From Roseateles_B sp041905785 (GTDB taxonomy: Bacteria > Pseudomonadota > Gammaproteobacteria > Burkholderiales > Burkholderiaceae_C), in contig JAYRKJ010000015.1 in NCBI GenBank assembly GCA_041905785.1, positions 1 to 64,000 on the forward strand: a DNA stretch of 64,000 bases, read 5' to 3'. The position numbers and the translations under genes were made by a program. Under the pieces are notes generated by a model that was given only the letters and a program-made list of their open reading frames with translations, did not search any database and was not told the DNA's origin. Below are positions 23,761 to 32,556 of the stretch, one piece after another. How positions within the stretch are numbered: the first letter of the stretch is position 1; the number at the start of each line of letters is the position of its first letter.

Positions 23761-24279
23761 TCACAGCGTCAGCCCTTCGCGCCTCGCCTGCAGGCGCTGG
23801 GCCAGGGCGTCGGCGATCTGACTCACGAGCTGGTGTTCCTCGCGGCTGGCACCGCTGCGGGTCTCCAGCACGCGCAAGCTCTTGCCGCCGTCTTCGTGGC
23901 GAAACTCCAGGGCCAGGGACCGGCGCTTGCTGCCGCCCACGCAGAACAGGCTCCAGCCGGGGCCGTCCAGGCGCCGCGGCTCGCCATCCACGCCCACGGG
24001 ATCGAGCTGGCGCGTGGCGAAGTCCAGGCGCCAGCCCGAATGCTCTCGCCGCAACAGCCCCCAGGCGGCCATGCCGGCCACCACCAGGCACAGCGCCAGC
24101 CAGCCGGCGCCGGTGCGCCAGTGCTGCGGCAGCAAGGGCACACCCCACAGGCCCAGCGCCGTGCCCGTGAGGCCCAGGCCCCAGGACAGCGGATGCACCT
24201 CCACACGCGGCAGCAGCACCCGGTCCGCCTGCGGGATCTCGTCGCGCAGGCGCCGGAACAGTGCGGCGCTCGATCTCAT
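23761..24279 (-). CDS. Unknown membrane protein between trpD and trpC (172 aa)
   Basis: I do not recognise this protein. It has two hydrophobic segments (about 31-50, 'SWGLGLTGTALGLWGVPLL', and about 58-75, 'GWLALCLVVAGMAAWGLL'). A soluble C-terminal domain follows ('GWRLDFATRQLDPVGVDGEPRRLDGPGW...LVSQIADALAQRLQ'). Its ATG overlaps the trpD stop by ATGA and it is followed 43 bp later by trpC, so it is co-transcribed with tryptophan genes. No catalytic motif is visible. Coupling with trpD may be only a shared-transcript effect. Confidence 0.75.
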   Translation of the reverse strand: MRSSAALFRRLRDEIPQADRVLLPRVEVHPLSWGLGLTGTALGLWGVPLLPQHWRTGAGWLALCLVVAGMAAWGLLRREHSGWRLDFATRQLDPVGVDGEPRRLDGPGWSLFCVGGSKRRSLALEFRHEDGGKSLRVLETRSGASREEHQLVSQIADALAQRLQARREGLTL

Positions 24280-25307
24280 GCGCCGAGCGAACGCGTGGTG
24301 GCCACGAACTGGTCGAGCTTGGCCCGCGCCGCGCCACTGCGGATGGCCTCGCGCGCACGCTCGATGCCCTCGCCGATGCCGTCCGCCACATTGGCGGCGT
24401 AGAGCGTGGCGCCGGCGTTGAGCAGCACGATGTCGCGCGCGGGGCCGGGCTCGTCCGCCAGGGCGCCCAGCAGCATCTGGCGGCTGTCTTCGGGACCACT
24501 GACCTTGAGGCTGCGGTTGGAGGCCATGGCCAGGCCGAAGTCCTCGGGGTGGATCTCGTATTCACGAATCTCGCCGTTCCTCAGCTCACCCACGAGCGTG
24601 CCCGCACCCAGCGATATCTCGTCCATGCCGTCTTTGCCGTAGACGACCACGGCGTGCTCGGCGCCCAGGCGCTGCATCACGCGCACCTGGATGCCGACGA
24701 GGTCCGGATGAAACACACCCATCAAAATGTTAGGCGCGCCAGCCGGGTTGGTCAGGGGGCCCAGGATGTTGAAGATGGTCCGCACGCCCAGTTCCTTGCG
24801 CACCGGGGCGATGTTCTTCATCGCCGGATGGTGGTTGGGCGCGAACATGAAGCCGATGCCGCACTGCGCCACGCTGGCCGCCACCTGCTCGGGCTTGAGC
24901 ATGATGTTGGCCCCCAGGGCCTCCAGCACGTCGGCGCTGCCGGTCTTGCTCGAAACGCTGCGGTTGCCATGCTTGGCCACCTGGGCGCCGGCCGCAGCGG
25001 CCACAAACATCGAGCAGGTGCTGATGTTGAAAGTGTGGGCGCCGTCGCCCCCCGTGCCGACCACATCGACCAGATGCGGCTTGGGGCCCAGCGGCACCTT
25101 GACCGAGAACTCGCGCATGACCTGTGCCGCGGCGGTGATCTCGCCGATGGTCTCCTTCTTGACGCGCAGGCCGATCAGCAGGGCCGCGGCCATGACGGGC
25201 GACATATCGCCGCTCATGATGCGGCGCATCAGGGTCAGCATCTCGTCGTGGAAGATCTCGCGGTGCTCGATGGTCCGCGTCAGGGCTTCGTTATCGGTGA
25301 TGGGCAT
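24276..25307 (-). CDS. trpD: Anthranilate phosphoribosyltransferase
   Basis: This 343-residue enzyme joins anthranilate to PRPP. The PRPP-binding motif DVVGTGGDGAHTFNIST and the anthranilate-site KHGNRSVSSKTGSADVLEALG are intact, as is FAPNHHPAMKNIAPVRKELG. The start at 25307 (MPITDNEALTRTIEHREIF) fits the family. It lies 13 bp downstream of ltaE, inside the trp cluster. Confidence 0.97.
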   Translation of the reverse strand: MPITDNEALTRTIEHREIFHDEMLTLMRRIMSGDMSPVMAAALLIGLRVKKETIGEITAAAQVMREFSVKVPLGPKPHLVDVVGTGGDGAHTFNISTCSMFVAAAAGAQVAKHGNRSVSSKTGSADVLEALGANIMLKPEQVAASVAQCGIGFMFAPNHHPAMKNIAPVRKELGVRTIFNILGPLTNPAGAPNILMGVFHPDLVGIQVRVMQRLGAEHAVVVYGKDGMDEISLGAGTLVGELRNGEIREYEIHPEDFGLAMASNRSLKVSGPEDSRQMLLGALADEPGPARDIVLLNAGATLYAANVADGIGEGIERAREAIRSGAARAKLDQFVATTRSLGA

Positions 25308-25320
25308 GATGGTGTCCGGT

Positions 25321-26343
25321 TCAGGCCTTGAAGTAGTCGCGGACGGCAGCGACGGCGCGGTCCACGCCCGATGCATTGACGTCCAGGTGGGTCACGAATC
25401 GCAGTCGATAGAGCCCGGTGGCCAGCACGCCGCGTTCCCGCAGGAAGGACAGCAGGCCGGCGGCGTGCTGCGGGTCGCTGACGTCGGCGAAGACGATGTT
25501 GGTCTGCGGCGCCTCGATGGCAAGACCTGGCACCCCGGCCAGGCCCTCGGCCAGGCGGCGCGCCAGGGCGTGGTCCTCGCTCAGGCGGCGCACGTGGTGG
25601 TCCAGCGCGTGCTCGGCCGCCGCGGCCAGTTGACCGGCCTGGCGCAGACCACCGCCGGCCATCTTGCGCCAGCGGTGGGCGGCCTTGATGAAGTCGCGCG
25701 AGCCGCACAGGACCGAGCCCACAGGCGCGCCCAGTCCCTTGGAGAAGCAGACCGAGACGCTGTCGAAATGGCTGCAGATGCGGCGCGCCGCGGCGTAGGG
25801 GTCGGCCGCATCCACGGCCACGGCCGCGTTGAAGAGCCGTGCACCATCGAGGTGGCGGGCCAGGCCGCGGCGCTGCGCCAGCTCCGCGGCCTCGGCCAGG
25901 TAGCCCATGGGCAGTACCTTGCCGCCGATGGTGTTCTCCAGCGTCAGCAGGCGGGTGCGGGCGAAGTGGGCGTCGCCGGGCTTGATGTTGGCCTCGATGT
26001 CAGCCAGCAGCAGGCTGCCGTCGGGCTGCTGCGGCAGGGGCTGGGGCTGGATGGAACCCAGCACCGCCGCGCCGCCGCCTTCCCAGCGGTAGGTGTGGGC
26101 CATCTGGCCGACCAGGTATTCGTCGCCGCGCTGGCAGTGGCTCATCAGCGCGCAGAGGTTGCTCTGCGTGCCGGTGGGCATGAAGAGCGCCGCCTCGAAG
26201 CCCAGCAGGCCCGCGAGCTTCTCCTGCAGCGCATTGACGCTGGGGTCGTCGCCGAACACGTCGTCGCCCAGCGGCGCGGCCATCATGGCCTCGCGCATGG
26301 CCGGCGTGGGCCGGGTGACCGTGTCGCTTCGCAAGTCGATCAT
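25321..26343 (-). CDS. ltaE: Low-specificity L-threonine aldolase
   Basis: This 340-residue PLP enzyme splits L-threonine or allo-threonine into glycine and acetaldehyde. It opens MIDLRSDTVTRPTPAMREAM. It carries FMPTGTQSNLCAL, HLDGARLFNAAVA and the PLP lysine in CFSKGLGAPVGS. It sits between trpG and trpD on the same strand, a non-tryptophan gene inserted in the cluster. Confidence 0.96.
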   Translation of the reverse strand: MIDLRSDTVTRPTPAMREAMMAAPLGDDVFGDDPSVNALQEKLAGLLGFEAALFMPTGTQSNLCALMSHCQRGDEYLVGQMAHTYRWEGGGAAVLGSIQPQPLPQQPDGSLLLADIEANIKPGDAHFARTRLLTLENTIGGKVLPMGYLAEAAELAQRRGLARHLDGARLFNAAVAVDAADPYAAARRICSHFDSVSVCFSKGLGAPVGSVLCGSRDFIKAAHRWRKMAGGGLRQAGQLAAAAEHALDHHVRRLSEDHALARRLAEGLAGVPGLAIEAPQTNIVFADVSDPQHAAGLLSFLRERGVLATGLYRLRFVTHLDVNASGVDRAVAAVRDYFKA

Positions 26344-26385
26344 GGGGGCATCACTCCTTGGTGCGGTGGCCTGAGCTTCGAGCGC

Positions 26386-26970
26386 TTACCGCTTCAGGAG
26401 CAGGAAGTTCCTCAGCATGGCGTGACCGTGCTCGGACAGGATGGATTCCGGATGGAACTGCACGCCCTCCAGCGGCGTGGCGGTGCCCGCCAGCTCGCGG
26501 TGGCGCAGGCCCATGATCTCGCCGTCCTCGCTGCGCGCGGTGACGACGAACTCCTTGGGGAAGGTCGCCTCCTCAACCACCAGCGAGTGGTAGCGCACCA
26601 CGGTGAAGTCCTGGGGCAGGCCGCTGAAGACGCCCTGTTGGTCGGTGTGGATCACGCTGGTCTTGCCGTGCATCTGGGTCTTGGCGCGCATGATGTTGGC
26701 ACCGAAGGCCGCGCCCATGCTCTGGTGACCCAGGCACACGCCCAACATGGGCAGCTTGCCGGCGAAGTGGCGGATGGCTTCCACGCACACGCCGGCCTCC
26801 GCAGGTGAGCATGGTCCAGGGGAGAAGACCAGCTGATCAGGCCTCAGCGCCGCGATCTCGTGGACGGTGATCTCGTCATTGCGAACGACCTTGACCTCGG
26901 CGCCGAGCTCGCCGAAGTACTGCACCAGGTTGAAGGTGAAGCTGTCGTAGTTGTCGATCATCAGCAGCAT
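26386..26970 (-). CDS. trpG: Anthranilate synthase component II
   Basis: This 194-residue class I glutamine amidotransferase supplies ammonia to TrpE. The oxyanion strand SPGPCSPAEAG, the nucleophile Cys79 in GVCLGHQSMG and the HPESILSEHG dyad are intact. Its ATG overlaps the stop of the preceding amidotransferase-like gene by one base. Confidence 0.97.
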   Translation of the reverse strand: MLLMIDNYDSFTFNLVQYFGELGAEVKVVRNDEITVHEIAALRPDQLVFSPGPCSPAEAGVCVEAIRHFAGKLPMLGVCLGHQSMGAAFGANIMRAKTQMHGKTSVIHTDQQGVFSGLPQDFTVVRYHSLVVEEATFPKEFVVTARSEDGEIMGLRHRELAGTATPLEGVQFHPESILSEHGHAMLRNFLLLKR

Positions 26971-27695
26971 CAGCGCGCCTCCTGTTCAGCGGCGCGCACG
27001 GCCGCGGCTTTGACCCAGGCCTTCACCAGGCCCGGCAATGTTCCTAGCAGGGCCTGCCGTTCCGGCTGGAATAGTGTGGCCACGAAGAAGGGATGGGCGT
27101 CCAGCTCGACCGCGCGCACATCCCGCGCCGGGCCCAGAGCCGCGGCCCTCAACGGCCCGGCGAGCAGTGCGGCGACGAAGTCCGGATTCAGGCCGAAGCG
27201 GCAGCGGTAGCCCTCGCTGAAGGGCTGTCCGCCATAGGCTTCATGCAGGCGCGTGCCCGGCGTTGGCGTCAACTGCTCCTGCTGCTCGACCAGCTCGCAG
27301 GCCAGATGATGGATCACACGCCGCTCGCCGGGGCCGGCGGTCTCCTCATGCTCGGCGTCGGTCCAGCCCAGCACGTGGCGGGCGTACTCGATCACGGCGT
27401 GCTGGAAGCCGCCGCAGGTGCCGAGGAAGGGCTGGCCGGTCTCACGGGCCTGGCGGATGGCACGCAGGGCGCCGTCCATGCTGCGATAGGGACTTCCAGG
27501 CACGCACCAGACGCCGTGGGCGCCCTCAAGCGGGCTGCCGTCGCTCACCTCGTCGGTGGCCAGCCAGCGTGCCTGCAGAGCCAGGCCCAGAGCCTGGCCG
27601 GCAAGGTCCAGGGCCCGGGGGATGGCGCGGTGTGCGGTGATGGCCTCATCTCGCTCACCCACCAGCACCAGCTCGATGGTCGGGGCGGCACGCAT
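26970..27695 (-). CDS. CTP-synthase C-terminal-domain-like amidotransferase protein
   Basis: This 241-residue protein resembles the glutaminase half of CTP synthase but stands alone. It matches what is usually annotated as 'CTP synthase C-terminal region-related (seleno)protein'. A Cys nucleophile is present (Cys94 in LGTCGGFQHAVIEYARHVLG), as is a late HPFFVATLFQPE block that could give the His/Glu pair. It overlaps trpE upstream by one base and trpG downstream by one base, so it is translated together with both subunits of anthranilate synthase. Its role is unknown. A supplemental ammonia source or an independent amidohydrolase are both possible. Confidence 0.82.
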   Translation of the reverse strand: MRAAPTIELVLVGERDEAITAHRAIPRALDLAGQALGLALQARWLATDEVSDGSPLEGAHGVWCVPGSPYRSMDGALRAIRQARETGQPFLGTCGGFQHAVIEYARHVLGWTDAEHEETAGPGERRVIHHLACELVEQQEQLTPTPGTRLHEAYGGQPFSEGYRCRFGLNPDFVAALLAGPLRAAALGPARDVRAVELDAHPFFVATLFQPERQALLGTLPGLVKAWVKAAAVRAAEQEAR

Positions 27696-29179
27696 CAGAA
27701 GCCCTCCTCGACCAGCTCGGCCGCACGCAGCAGGGCGCGCGCCTTGGCTTCCGTTTCCTTCCATTCCAACTCGGGCACGGAGTCCGCCACCACGCCGGCC
27801 GCGGCCTGCACGTAGAGCATCTGGTCCTGCACGATGCCCGTGCGGATGGCGATGGCCAGGTCCATGTCGCCGGCATAGCTGAGGTAGCCGCAGGCGCCGC
27901 CATAGATGCCGCGCTTGACGGGCTCGAGCTCGTCGATGATCTCCATGGCGCGGATCTTGGGCGCGCCGGAGAGTGTGCCGGCCGGGAAGGTGGCGCGCAG
28001 CACGTCCATGTTGGAAAGGCCGTCCTTGAGCAGGCCCTCGACATTGGAGACGATGTGCATCACATGCGAATAGCGCTCCACCGCGAAGGCGTCCGTCACC
28101 TGCACGCTGCCGGTCCTGGCGATGCGGCCGATGTCGTTGCGGGCCAGGTCGATCAGCATCAGGTGCTCGGCACGCTCCTTGGGATCGCCCTTGAGTTCGG
28201 CTTCCAGCGCCCGGTCCAACTCCGGCGTGGCGCCGCGCGGGCGGGTGCCGGCCAGCGGGCGGATGGTGATCTTCTCGCCCTCGGCCACGCGCTCGTGGCG
28301 CACCAGGATCTCCGGCGAGGCACCGACGATCTGGAATTCGCCCATGTCGTAGAAGTACATGTAGGGGCTGGGATTGAGCGAGCGCAGCGCGCGATACAGG
28401 CTCAGCGGCGACTCGGTGTAGCGCTTGGCCAGGCGCTGCCCGAAGACGATCTGCATGCAGTCGCCGGCGGCGATGTACTCCTTGGCGCGCAGCACGGCGG
28501 CCTCGTAATCGGCGCGTGCAAACTCGCGCTGCACCGGGTGCGCCTGCCCGCGCTTCACCTGCGGGGCGCTGACGCTGTAGCTGAGCTTGTCACGCAGTTC
28601 GGCCAGGCGCTTCTTGGCCTTGAAGTAGGCCTCGGGCTGGGCCGGGTCGGCGTAGACGATCAGGTAGAGACGGCCGGAGAGGTTGTCGATGACGGCCAGC
28701 TCCTCGCATTGCAGCAGCATCACGTCCGGCGTGTCCAGGCCGCCGGTCTTCTCCGTCTTCGCCAGGCGCGGTTCGATGTAGCGCACGGCGTCATAGCCGA
28801 AGTAGCCGGCCAGCCCGCCGCAGAAGCGCGGCATGCCGGGGCGCAGGGCTACCTTGAAGCGCTGCTGGTAGGCCTCGATGAAGGCCAGCGGGTTGCCCTC
28901 GTGCGTCTCGACCAGCGCGCCGTCGCGGCGCACCTCAGTGCGCTGGCCATGGCTGCGCAGCACGGTGCGGGCCGGCAGGCCGATGAAGGAGTAGCGCCCG
29001 AAGCGCTCGCCGCCCACCACCGATTCCAGCAGGAAGCTGTGGCGGCCCTGGCCCGAGCCGGCACAGAGCTTCAGGTAAAGCGACAGCGGGGTCTCGAGAT
29101 CCGCGAAGGCTTCGCTGATCAGGGGGATGCGGTTGTAGCCGTCGGCGGCCAGACTTTGGAATTCCAGTTCGGTGATCAC
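27695..29179 (-). CDS. trpE: Anthranilate synthase component I
   Basis: This is the chorismate-using subunit, about 494 residues, that makes anthranilate. Conserved blocks are present: the Trp feedback-site region (LLESVVGGERFGRYSFIG), GYFGYDAVRY, QIVFGQRL, IRPLAGTRPRG, DLARNDIGR, FPAGTLSGAPKIRAMEII and GGACGYL. I chose the GTG at 29179 (protein VITELEFQSLA) because relatives start at this point and a purine-rich site precedes it. An ATG seven codons upstream (29200) is the alternative. I saw no convincing Trp-rich leader peptide upstream. Confidence 0.96.
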   Translation of the reverse strand: MITELEFQSLAADGYNRIPLISEAFADLETPLSLYLKLCAGSGQGRHSFLLESVVGGERFGRYSFIGLPARTVLRSHGQRTEVRRDGALVETHEGNPLAFIEAYQQRFKVALRPGMPRFCGGLAGYFGYDAVRYIEPRLAKTEKTGGLDTPDVMLLQCEELAVIDNLSGRLYLIVYADPAQPEAYFKAKKRLAELRDKLSYSVSAPQVKRGQAHPVQREFARADYEAAVLRAKEYIAAGDCMQIVFGQRLAKRYTESPLSLYRALRSLNPSPYMYFYDMGEFQIVGASPEILVRHERVAEGEKITIRPLAGTRPRGATPELDRALEAELKGDPKERAEHLMLIDLARNDIGRIARTGSVQVTDAFAVERYSHVMHIVSNVEGLLKDGLSNMDVLRATFPAGTLSGAPKIRAMEIIDELEPVKRGIYGGACGYLSYAGDMDLAIAIRTGIVQDQMLYVQAAAGVVADSVPELEWKETEAKARALLRAAELVEEGF

Positions 29180-29200
29180 GTTCTCGTCTCGCGATGGCAT

Positions 29201-29554
29201 CGGCGCGGGCGCAAGGGCGCGCGCGACCGATCGTTCAGATCAGCTTGGCTGACATGCCGCAGCGCTGCCCAGGGACAGCACCGTCGCACGGAATCGCAAA
29301 GAGTGTGGCCCCGGGAACCAGGGCCGGCAAGCAGGCCAAGCGCTTCAGTGGGTGAAGGCGGACGGGCGTCGCCAGGGCCAGGCTCCCCGGTCGTTCGACC
29401 CCTTGATCTGCTTGCGCGTGATGAACATAGTGCGGGCGAGTGTAGCAGTCATGCACGAAAACTGAGACTTGCCCCTATTTCATGCCTTCGTCGTTCAGAC
29501 ATACTCCTTCTTACAAGTTCTGCGGCTGTCACGCAGACATCCTTGGAGTGAGAC
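29201..29554. other. Divergent promoter gap between trpE and the chalcone-isomerase-like gene
   Basis: These 354 bp hold the promoters of two divergent genes. I looked for a trp attenuator: no leader ORF with adjacent Trp codons and no hairpin followed by T was found. One short open frame (29235-29456, minus) has no ribosome site and no resemblance to a protein. Confidence 0.55.
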
Positions 29555-30151
29555 ATGCGTCGTTTGTTCCTTGCAGCGCTGATGACCTTGGTGCTGCCCC
29601 TGGGCGCGAGTGCCCAGCCGGTTGAAGTGGCGGGGGTGAAGTACGAGCCCCATGCCGAGGTAGGCGGCCAGAAGCTGGTCCTGAATGGAGCGGGCGTCCG
29701 CTACAAGGCGATCTTCAAGGTCTACACCGCCGGCCTTTATCTGAAGGAAAAGGCCACGACGCCGGACGCCGTCTTCAGCAGCGCGGGCCCCAAGCGCCTG
29801 GCCATCCAGATGCTGCGCGAGATCGACGCCAACGAGCTCGGCAAGCTCTTCACCAAGGGCATGCAGGACAACGCCAGCCCCGAGGACTTCTCCAAGTCCA
29901 TCCCGGGCGTGATGCGCATCGCCGAGGTCTTTGCGGCCAAGAAGAAGATGAGCACCGGCGAAGGTTTCTCGGTGGAGTTCATCCCCGGCACCGGCACCGT
30001 GATCCATGTCAACGGCAAGCTGCAGGGCGAGCCGATCAAGGAGCCGGAGTTCTTCACCACGCTGCTGCGCATCTGGCTGGGCAAGAACCCGGCCGACAGC
30101 CAGCTCAAGGACGCCCTGCTGGGCGCCGAGTCGCGCAGCCGCAGCCGCTGA
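29555..30151 (+). CDS. Exported chalcone-isomerase-like protein
   Basis: This 198-residue protein has a signal peptide (MRRLFLAALMTLVLPLGASA) and a bacterial chalcone-isomerase-like domain: 'LVLNGAGVRYKAIFKVYTAGLYLKEKA', 'KRLAIQMLREIDANELGKLFTKGM' and 'FFTTLLRIWLGKNPAD'. Bacterial members are periplasmic and lack a proven reaction; many are thought to bind fatty acids or lipids. TTGGAGTGAGAC precedes the ATG. It is monocistronic. Confidence 0.9.
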   Translation: MRRLFLAALMTLVLPLGASAQPVEVAGVKYEPHAEVGGQKLVLNGAGVRYKAIFKVYTAGLYLKEKATTPDAVFSSAGPKRLAIQMLREIDANELGKLFTKGMQDNASPEDFSKSIPGVMRIAEVFAAKKKMSTGEGFSVEFIPGTGTVIHVNGKLQGEPIKEPEFFTTLLRIWLGKNPADSQLKDALLGAESRSRSR

Positions 30152-30172
30152 TGAGGCCTTGCGCGGGCTGAT

Positions 30173-30883
30173 TCATCGGCCCGCCAGCAGCGCGCCGATC
30201 TGGTCCAGCCGGTCCAGGTGAGCCAGGGCCGGCACCGCGTCGATGGGCTCGCCATGGTTGTAGCCATGGCGCAGCAGCACGACCGGACAGCCCGCGGCAT
30301 GGGCGGCCTGCGCGTCGTTGCTGGAATCGCCGATCATCCAGACCTCCGAAGGCGGCACGCCCAGTGCCTCGCAGGCCATCAGCAGCGGCAGGGGGTCGGG
30401 CTTCTTGCGCGGGAAGTCGTCGCCGCCGAACACCCGGTCGAAGTAGCCCGACAAGCCCTTGGCGGCCAGCAGGTCGCGGGCAAAGCGCGCGGGTTTGTTG
30501 GTCAGACAGGCCATGGGCAGGCCTTGTGCCTTGAGCAGGTCCAGGCCCTCCATCGTGCCTGGGAACAGATCCGAGGCTTGTCCGTTGATCTGCAGGTAAT
30601 GGGCCTGGTAGCGCGTCCACGCCGACTCGTACAGGGCCGCTCCGCCGCCCACCTGGGCCAGCGCGCTGCGGATCAGCTGTTCGCTGCCGCGGCCCACGGC
30701 CTGCAGCACCCAGTCGCGCGACACCGGCGGCAGGCCCAGGTCCGCCAGGGTCAGGGCCAGCACGGCCACGAAATCGCCGACGGTGTCGACCAAGGTGCCG
30801 TCGAGATCGACGAGAAAGGCTCGGGGGCTTTTTGCGGCGGCGGAAACGACGGAACTCACGGCGCGAGGAGCCCGAAGGGGCAT
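30173..30883 (-). CDS. gph: Phosphoglycolate phosphatase, HAD family
   Basis: This 236-residue HAD hydrolase has motif I DLDGTLVDT near residue 26, motif II TNKP, motif III lysine in 'FPRKKPDPLPLLMACEALG' and motif IV MIGDSSNDAQAA. It removes phosphate from 2-phosphoglycolate. The ATG lies directly after the T run of a terminator-like hairpin, and no Shine-Dalgarno sequence is visible. A GTG eight codons downstream is an alternative start. In many Burkholderiales gph is next to rpe and trpE; here rpe is far away. Confidence 0.92.
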   Translation of the reverse strand: MPLRAPRAVSSVVSAAAKSPRAFLVDLDGTLVDTVGDFVAVLALTLADLGLPPVSRDWVLQAVGRGSEQLIRSALAQVGGGAALYESAWTRYQAHYLQINGQASDLFPGTMEGLDLLKAQGLPMACLTNKPARFARDLLAAKGLSGYFDRVFGGDDFPRKKPDPLPLLMACEALGVPPSEVWMIGDSSNDAQAAHAAGCPVVLLRHGYNHGEPIDAVPALAHLDRLDQIGALLAGR

Positions 30884-30884
30884 G

Positions 30885-30922
30885 AAAAAAGGCAGGCCGC
30901 GATGGTAACCGCAGCCTGCCTT
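30885..30922 (-). terminator. Terminator after the porin gene
   Basis: On the minus strand AAGGCAGGC ... GCCTGCCTT forms a 9-bp stem with a 16-nt loop followed by TTTT. It lies between the porin stop (30954) and the gph start (30883). Confidence 0.8.
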
Positions 30923-30953
30923 GAGGCACCGGCGCCCGCCGGCCGCCCCCTGC

Positions 30954-32102
30954 TCAGAACGAGGTCTGGACCGAGAAGGACAGCAGCTTGTGGTCCCCGA
31001 AGAAGTCGTACTTCGACTGGTCCTTGGAGACGTCGTACTGCGCCTTCAGCGCCACGTTCTTGGTCAGGTCATAGCGCAGGGCCAGGCTTTGCGTGCGCCG
31101 GCCCTCGATCGCGAAGCCCAGATTGTTCTCCTGGGTGCGGTAGCGGGACACCGTCGCCATGGCCGTCCAGTCCTGCCAGCGGTAGCCCAGACCCACCAGG
31201 AAATAGTTGTAGACGAAGTCCGAGGTCGACTGCTGGAAGCGGTTGATCTCGCTGCGGAAGATCCAGGCGCGCCCGTCGTAGTTGAAGGACAGCCCCGCGA
31301 TGATGGTCCGGTAGCCGGGCAGGTTGTCGCGGCGCGTGCCGTCGGCCAGGTCGCTCCACTGATAGTTGTTGAAGCGCATGAGCATGGCCCGCGCGCTGAA
31401 GGTGCCGTCGGACACGGTCAGGTAGGCGCCCAGAATGTTCGTCCACTTCTCGGTCGTCGGATCCCCCCAGTAGATGCGCGTGTTGTAGGGCGCGTTGTCA
31501 TGCTGGAAGTTGCCGGCCCAGACATTGCCCTCGAGGGTCCACCCTCCTTTGAGCGCGCCGGTGTAGGCCAGATTCGCCCCGTCGTAGGCATAGATGGGCC
31601 AGCCGTACACGTCCGGCGCGGGCCGGACCCAGGGGTAGGCAGTGCCGATGTAGAGGAAGTCGCTGTAGTAATAGAGCGGGATGCGCTTGCGGCCGGCCTG
31701 CAGCGTCCAGGCGTCGTTCAGGGCGTAGGAGAGATAGGCCCAGTCCAGCGTGGGGCTGTAGTTCTTGTTGTTGGCCCGCGAGACGATCTGCGCCGTCGCC
31801 GACAGCGCGTCGTTGACATGCACCGTGCCCTGCAGGCCCAGCAGGGACTCCTGGTCCGCCTGCCAGCCCCGCGACTTCTCGTAGACGCCGACGTACTCCC
31901 AGTTCTGGATGGCGCAGGGGCACTGCCACTCCATATAGGACCGCTCGGTGCCGCTGAGCACCTTGGCCACGGTCAGCTGCGCAAAGCCGGACCAGCTGAA
32001 GCGCATGTCCTCGGCCGCGCAGGGGCTGGCGCCCATCATGGCCAGCGCCGCCAGGGCGGTCAGACGAAGCCCGGCACGCAGGGGTTGCTTGACTGTCTTC
32101 AT
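30954..32102 (-). CDS. Porin-like outer-membrane beta-barrel protein
   Basis: This 382-residue protein has a signal peptide (MKTVKQPLRAGLRLTALAALAMMGASPCAAE). Many amphipathic strands follow, rich in Tyr/Trp/Asn ('YLSYALNDAWTLQAGRKRIPLYYYSDFLYIG'), and the protein ends in Phe (FSVQTSF), as outer-membrane barrels do. The nearest type is a specific porin of the OprO/phosphate-selective style. It lies 13 bp after a small PstS-like gene and is probably co-transcribed with it. Phosphate or another anion is a plausible but unproven substrate. Confidence 0.8.
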   Translation of the reverse strand: MKTVKQPLRAGLRLTALAALAMMGASPCAAEDMRFSWSGFAQLTVAKVLSGTERSYMEWQCPCAIQNWEYVGVYEKSRGWQADQESLLGLQGTVHVNDALSATAQIVSRANNKNYSPTLDWAYLSYALNDAWTLQAGRKRIPLYYYSDFLYIGTAYPWVRPAPDVYGWPIYAYDGANLAYTGALKGGWTLEGNVWAGNFQHDNAPYNTRIYWGDPTTEKWTNILGAYLTVSDGTFSARAMLMRFNNYQWSDLADGTRRDNLPGYRTIIAGLSFNYDGRAWIFRSEINRFQQSTSDFVYNYFLVGLGYRWQDWTAMATVSRYRTQENNLGFAIEGRRTQSLALRYDLTKNVALKAQYDVSKDQSKYDFFGDHKLLSFSVQTSF

Positions 32103-32115
32103 GCTCGCCGTCCTT

Positions 32116-32556
32116 TCACTTGATCTCTGCCAGAACCTTGACACTGCCATCCACCTGCGCGGCATCGATGTAGCCGACCAGATTGGGATTGCTGGCCACC
32201 AGCTTCTTGACGGCGGCACCATCACCCGCCTCCTGCGGCGGGGCGCCCTTGCCGGTGAAGACCATGCGCGACCAATAGGCCTTGATCTGCGCCTCGCTGC
32301 GGCCGGCCACCTGCGAGTAGAAGTGGCCGAAGGCCGGCGTGCCGGCGGTCTGGTCGATGGGAATGGCCTTCTCGCCATTGGGAAACGTCTTGACCGTCCC
32401 CAGGAAGATGGCTGAGACCTGGTCGTTGTTCAGCTTGGGGGCATTGCTGGAAGTCCCGACGACCACGGCCAAGGACTGCCCCAGCGCCGCATGCGCCGCG
32501 CAGAGTGCCGCGGCGCCCACCAGTGATTGACGCAAGAGTCGAGCAACAAGCACCAC
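32116..32556 (-). CDS. Small PstS-like periplasmic binding-domain protein
   Basis: This 146-residue exported protein carries one PBP-like domain related to PstS ('LNNDQVSAIFLGTVKTFPNGEKAIPIDQTAGTPAFGHFYSQVAG ... LVASNPNLVGYID'). That is about half the length of a real PstS. I chose the GTG at 32556 because AAAGGAG lies six bases upstream and the protein then opens with a signal peptide (VARLLRQSLVGAAALCAAHAALG). Such short proteins are common beside porins, often annotated as phosphate ABC transporter substrate-binding proteins, but no permease is present here. Confidence 0.82.
   Translation of the reverse strand: MVLVARLLRQSLVGAAALCAAHAALGQSLAVVVGTSSNAPKLNNDQVSAIFLGTVKTFPNGEKAIPIDQTAGTPAFGHFYSQVAGRSEAQIKAYWSRMVFTGKGAPPQEAGDGAAVKKLVASNPNLVGYIDAAQVDGSVKVLAEIK

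Noticed and set aside
29235..29456. Possible trp leader peptide and attenuator upstream of trpE
   Set aside because: The short frame has no tryptophan codons and no ribosome site, and no terminator/antiterminator pair could be drawn.
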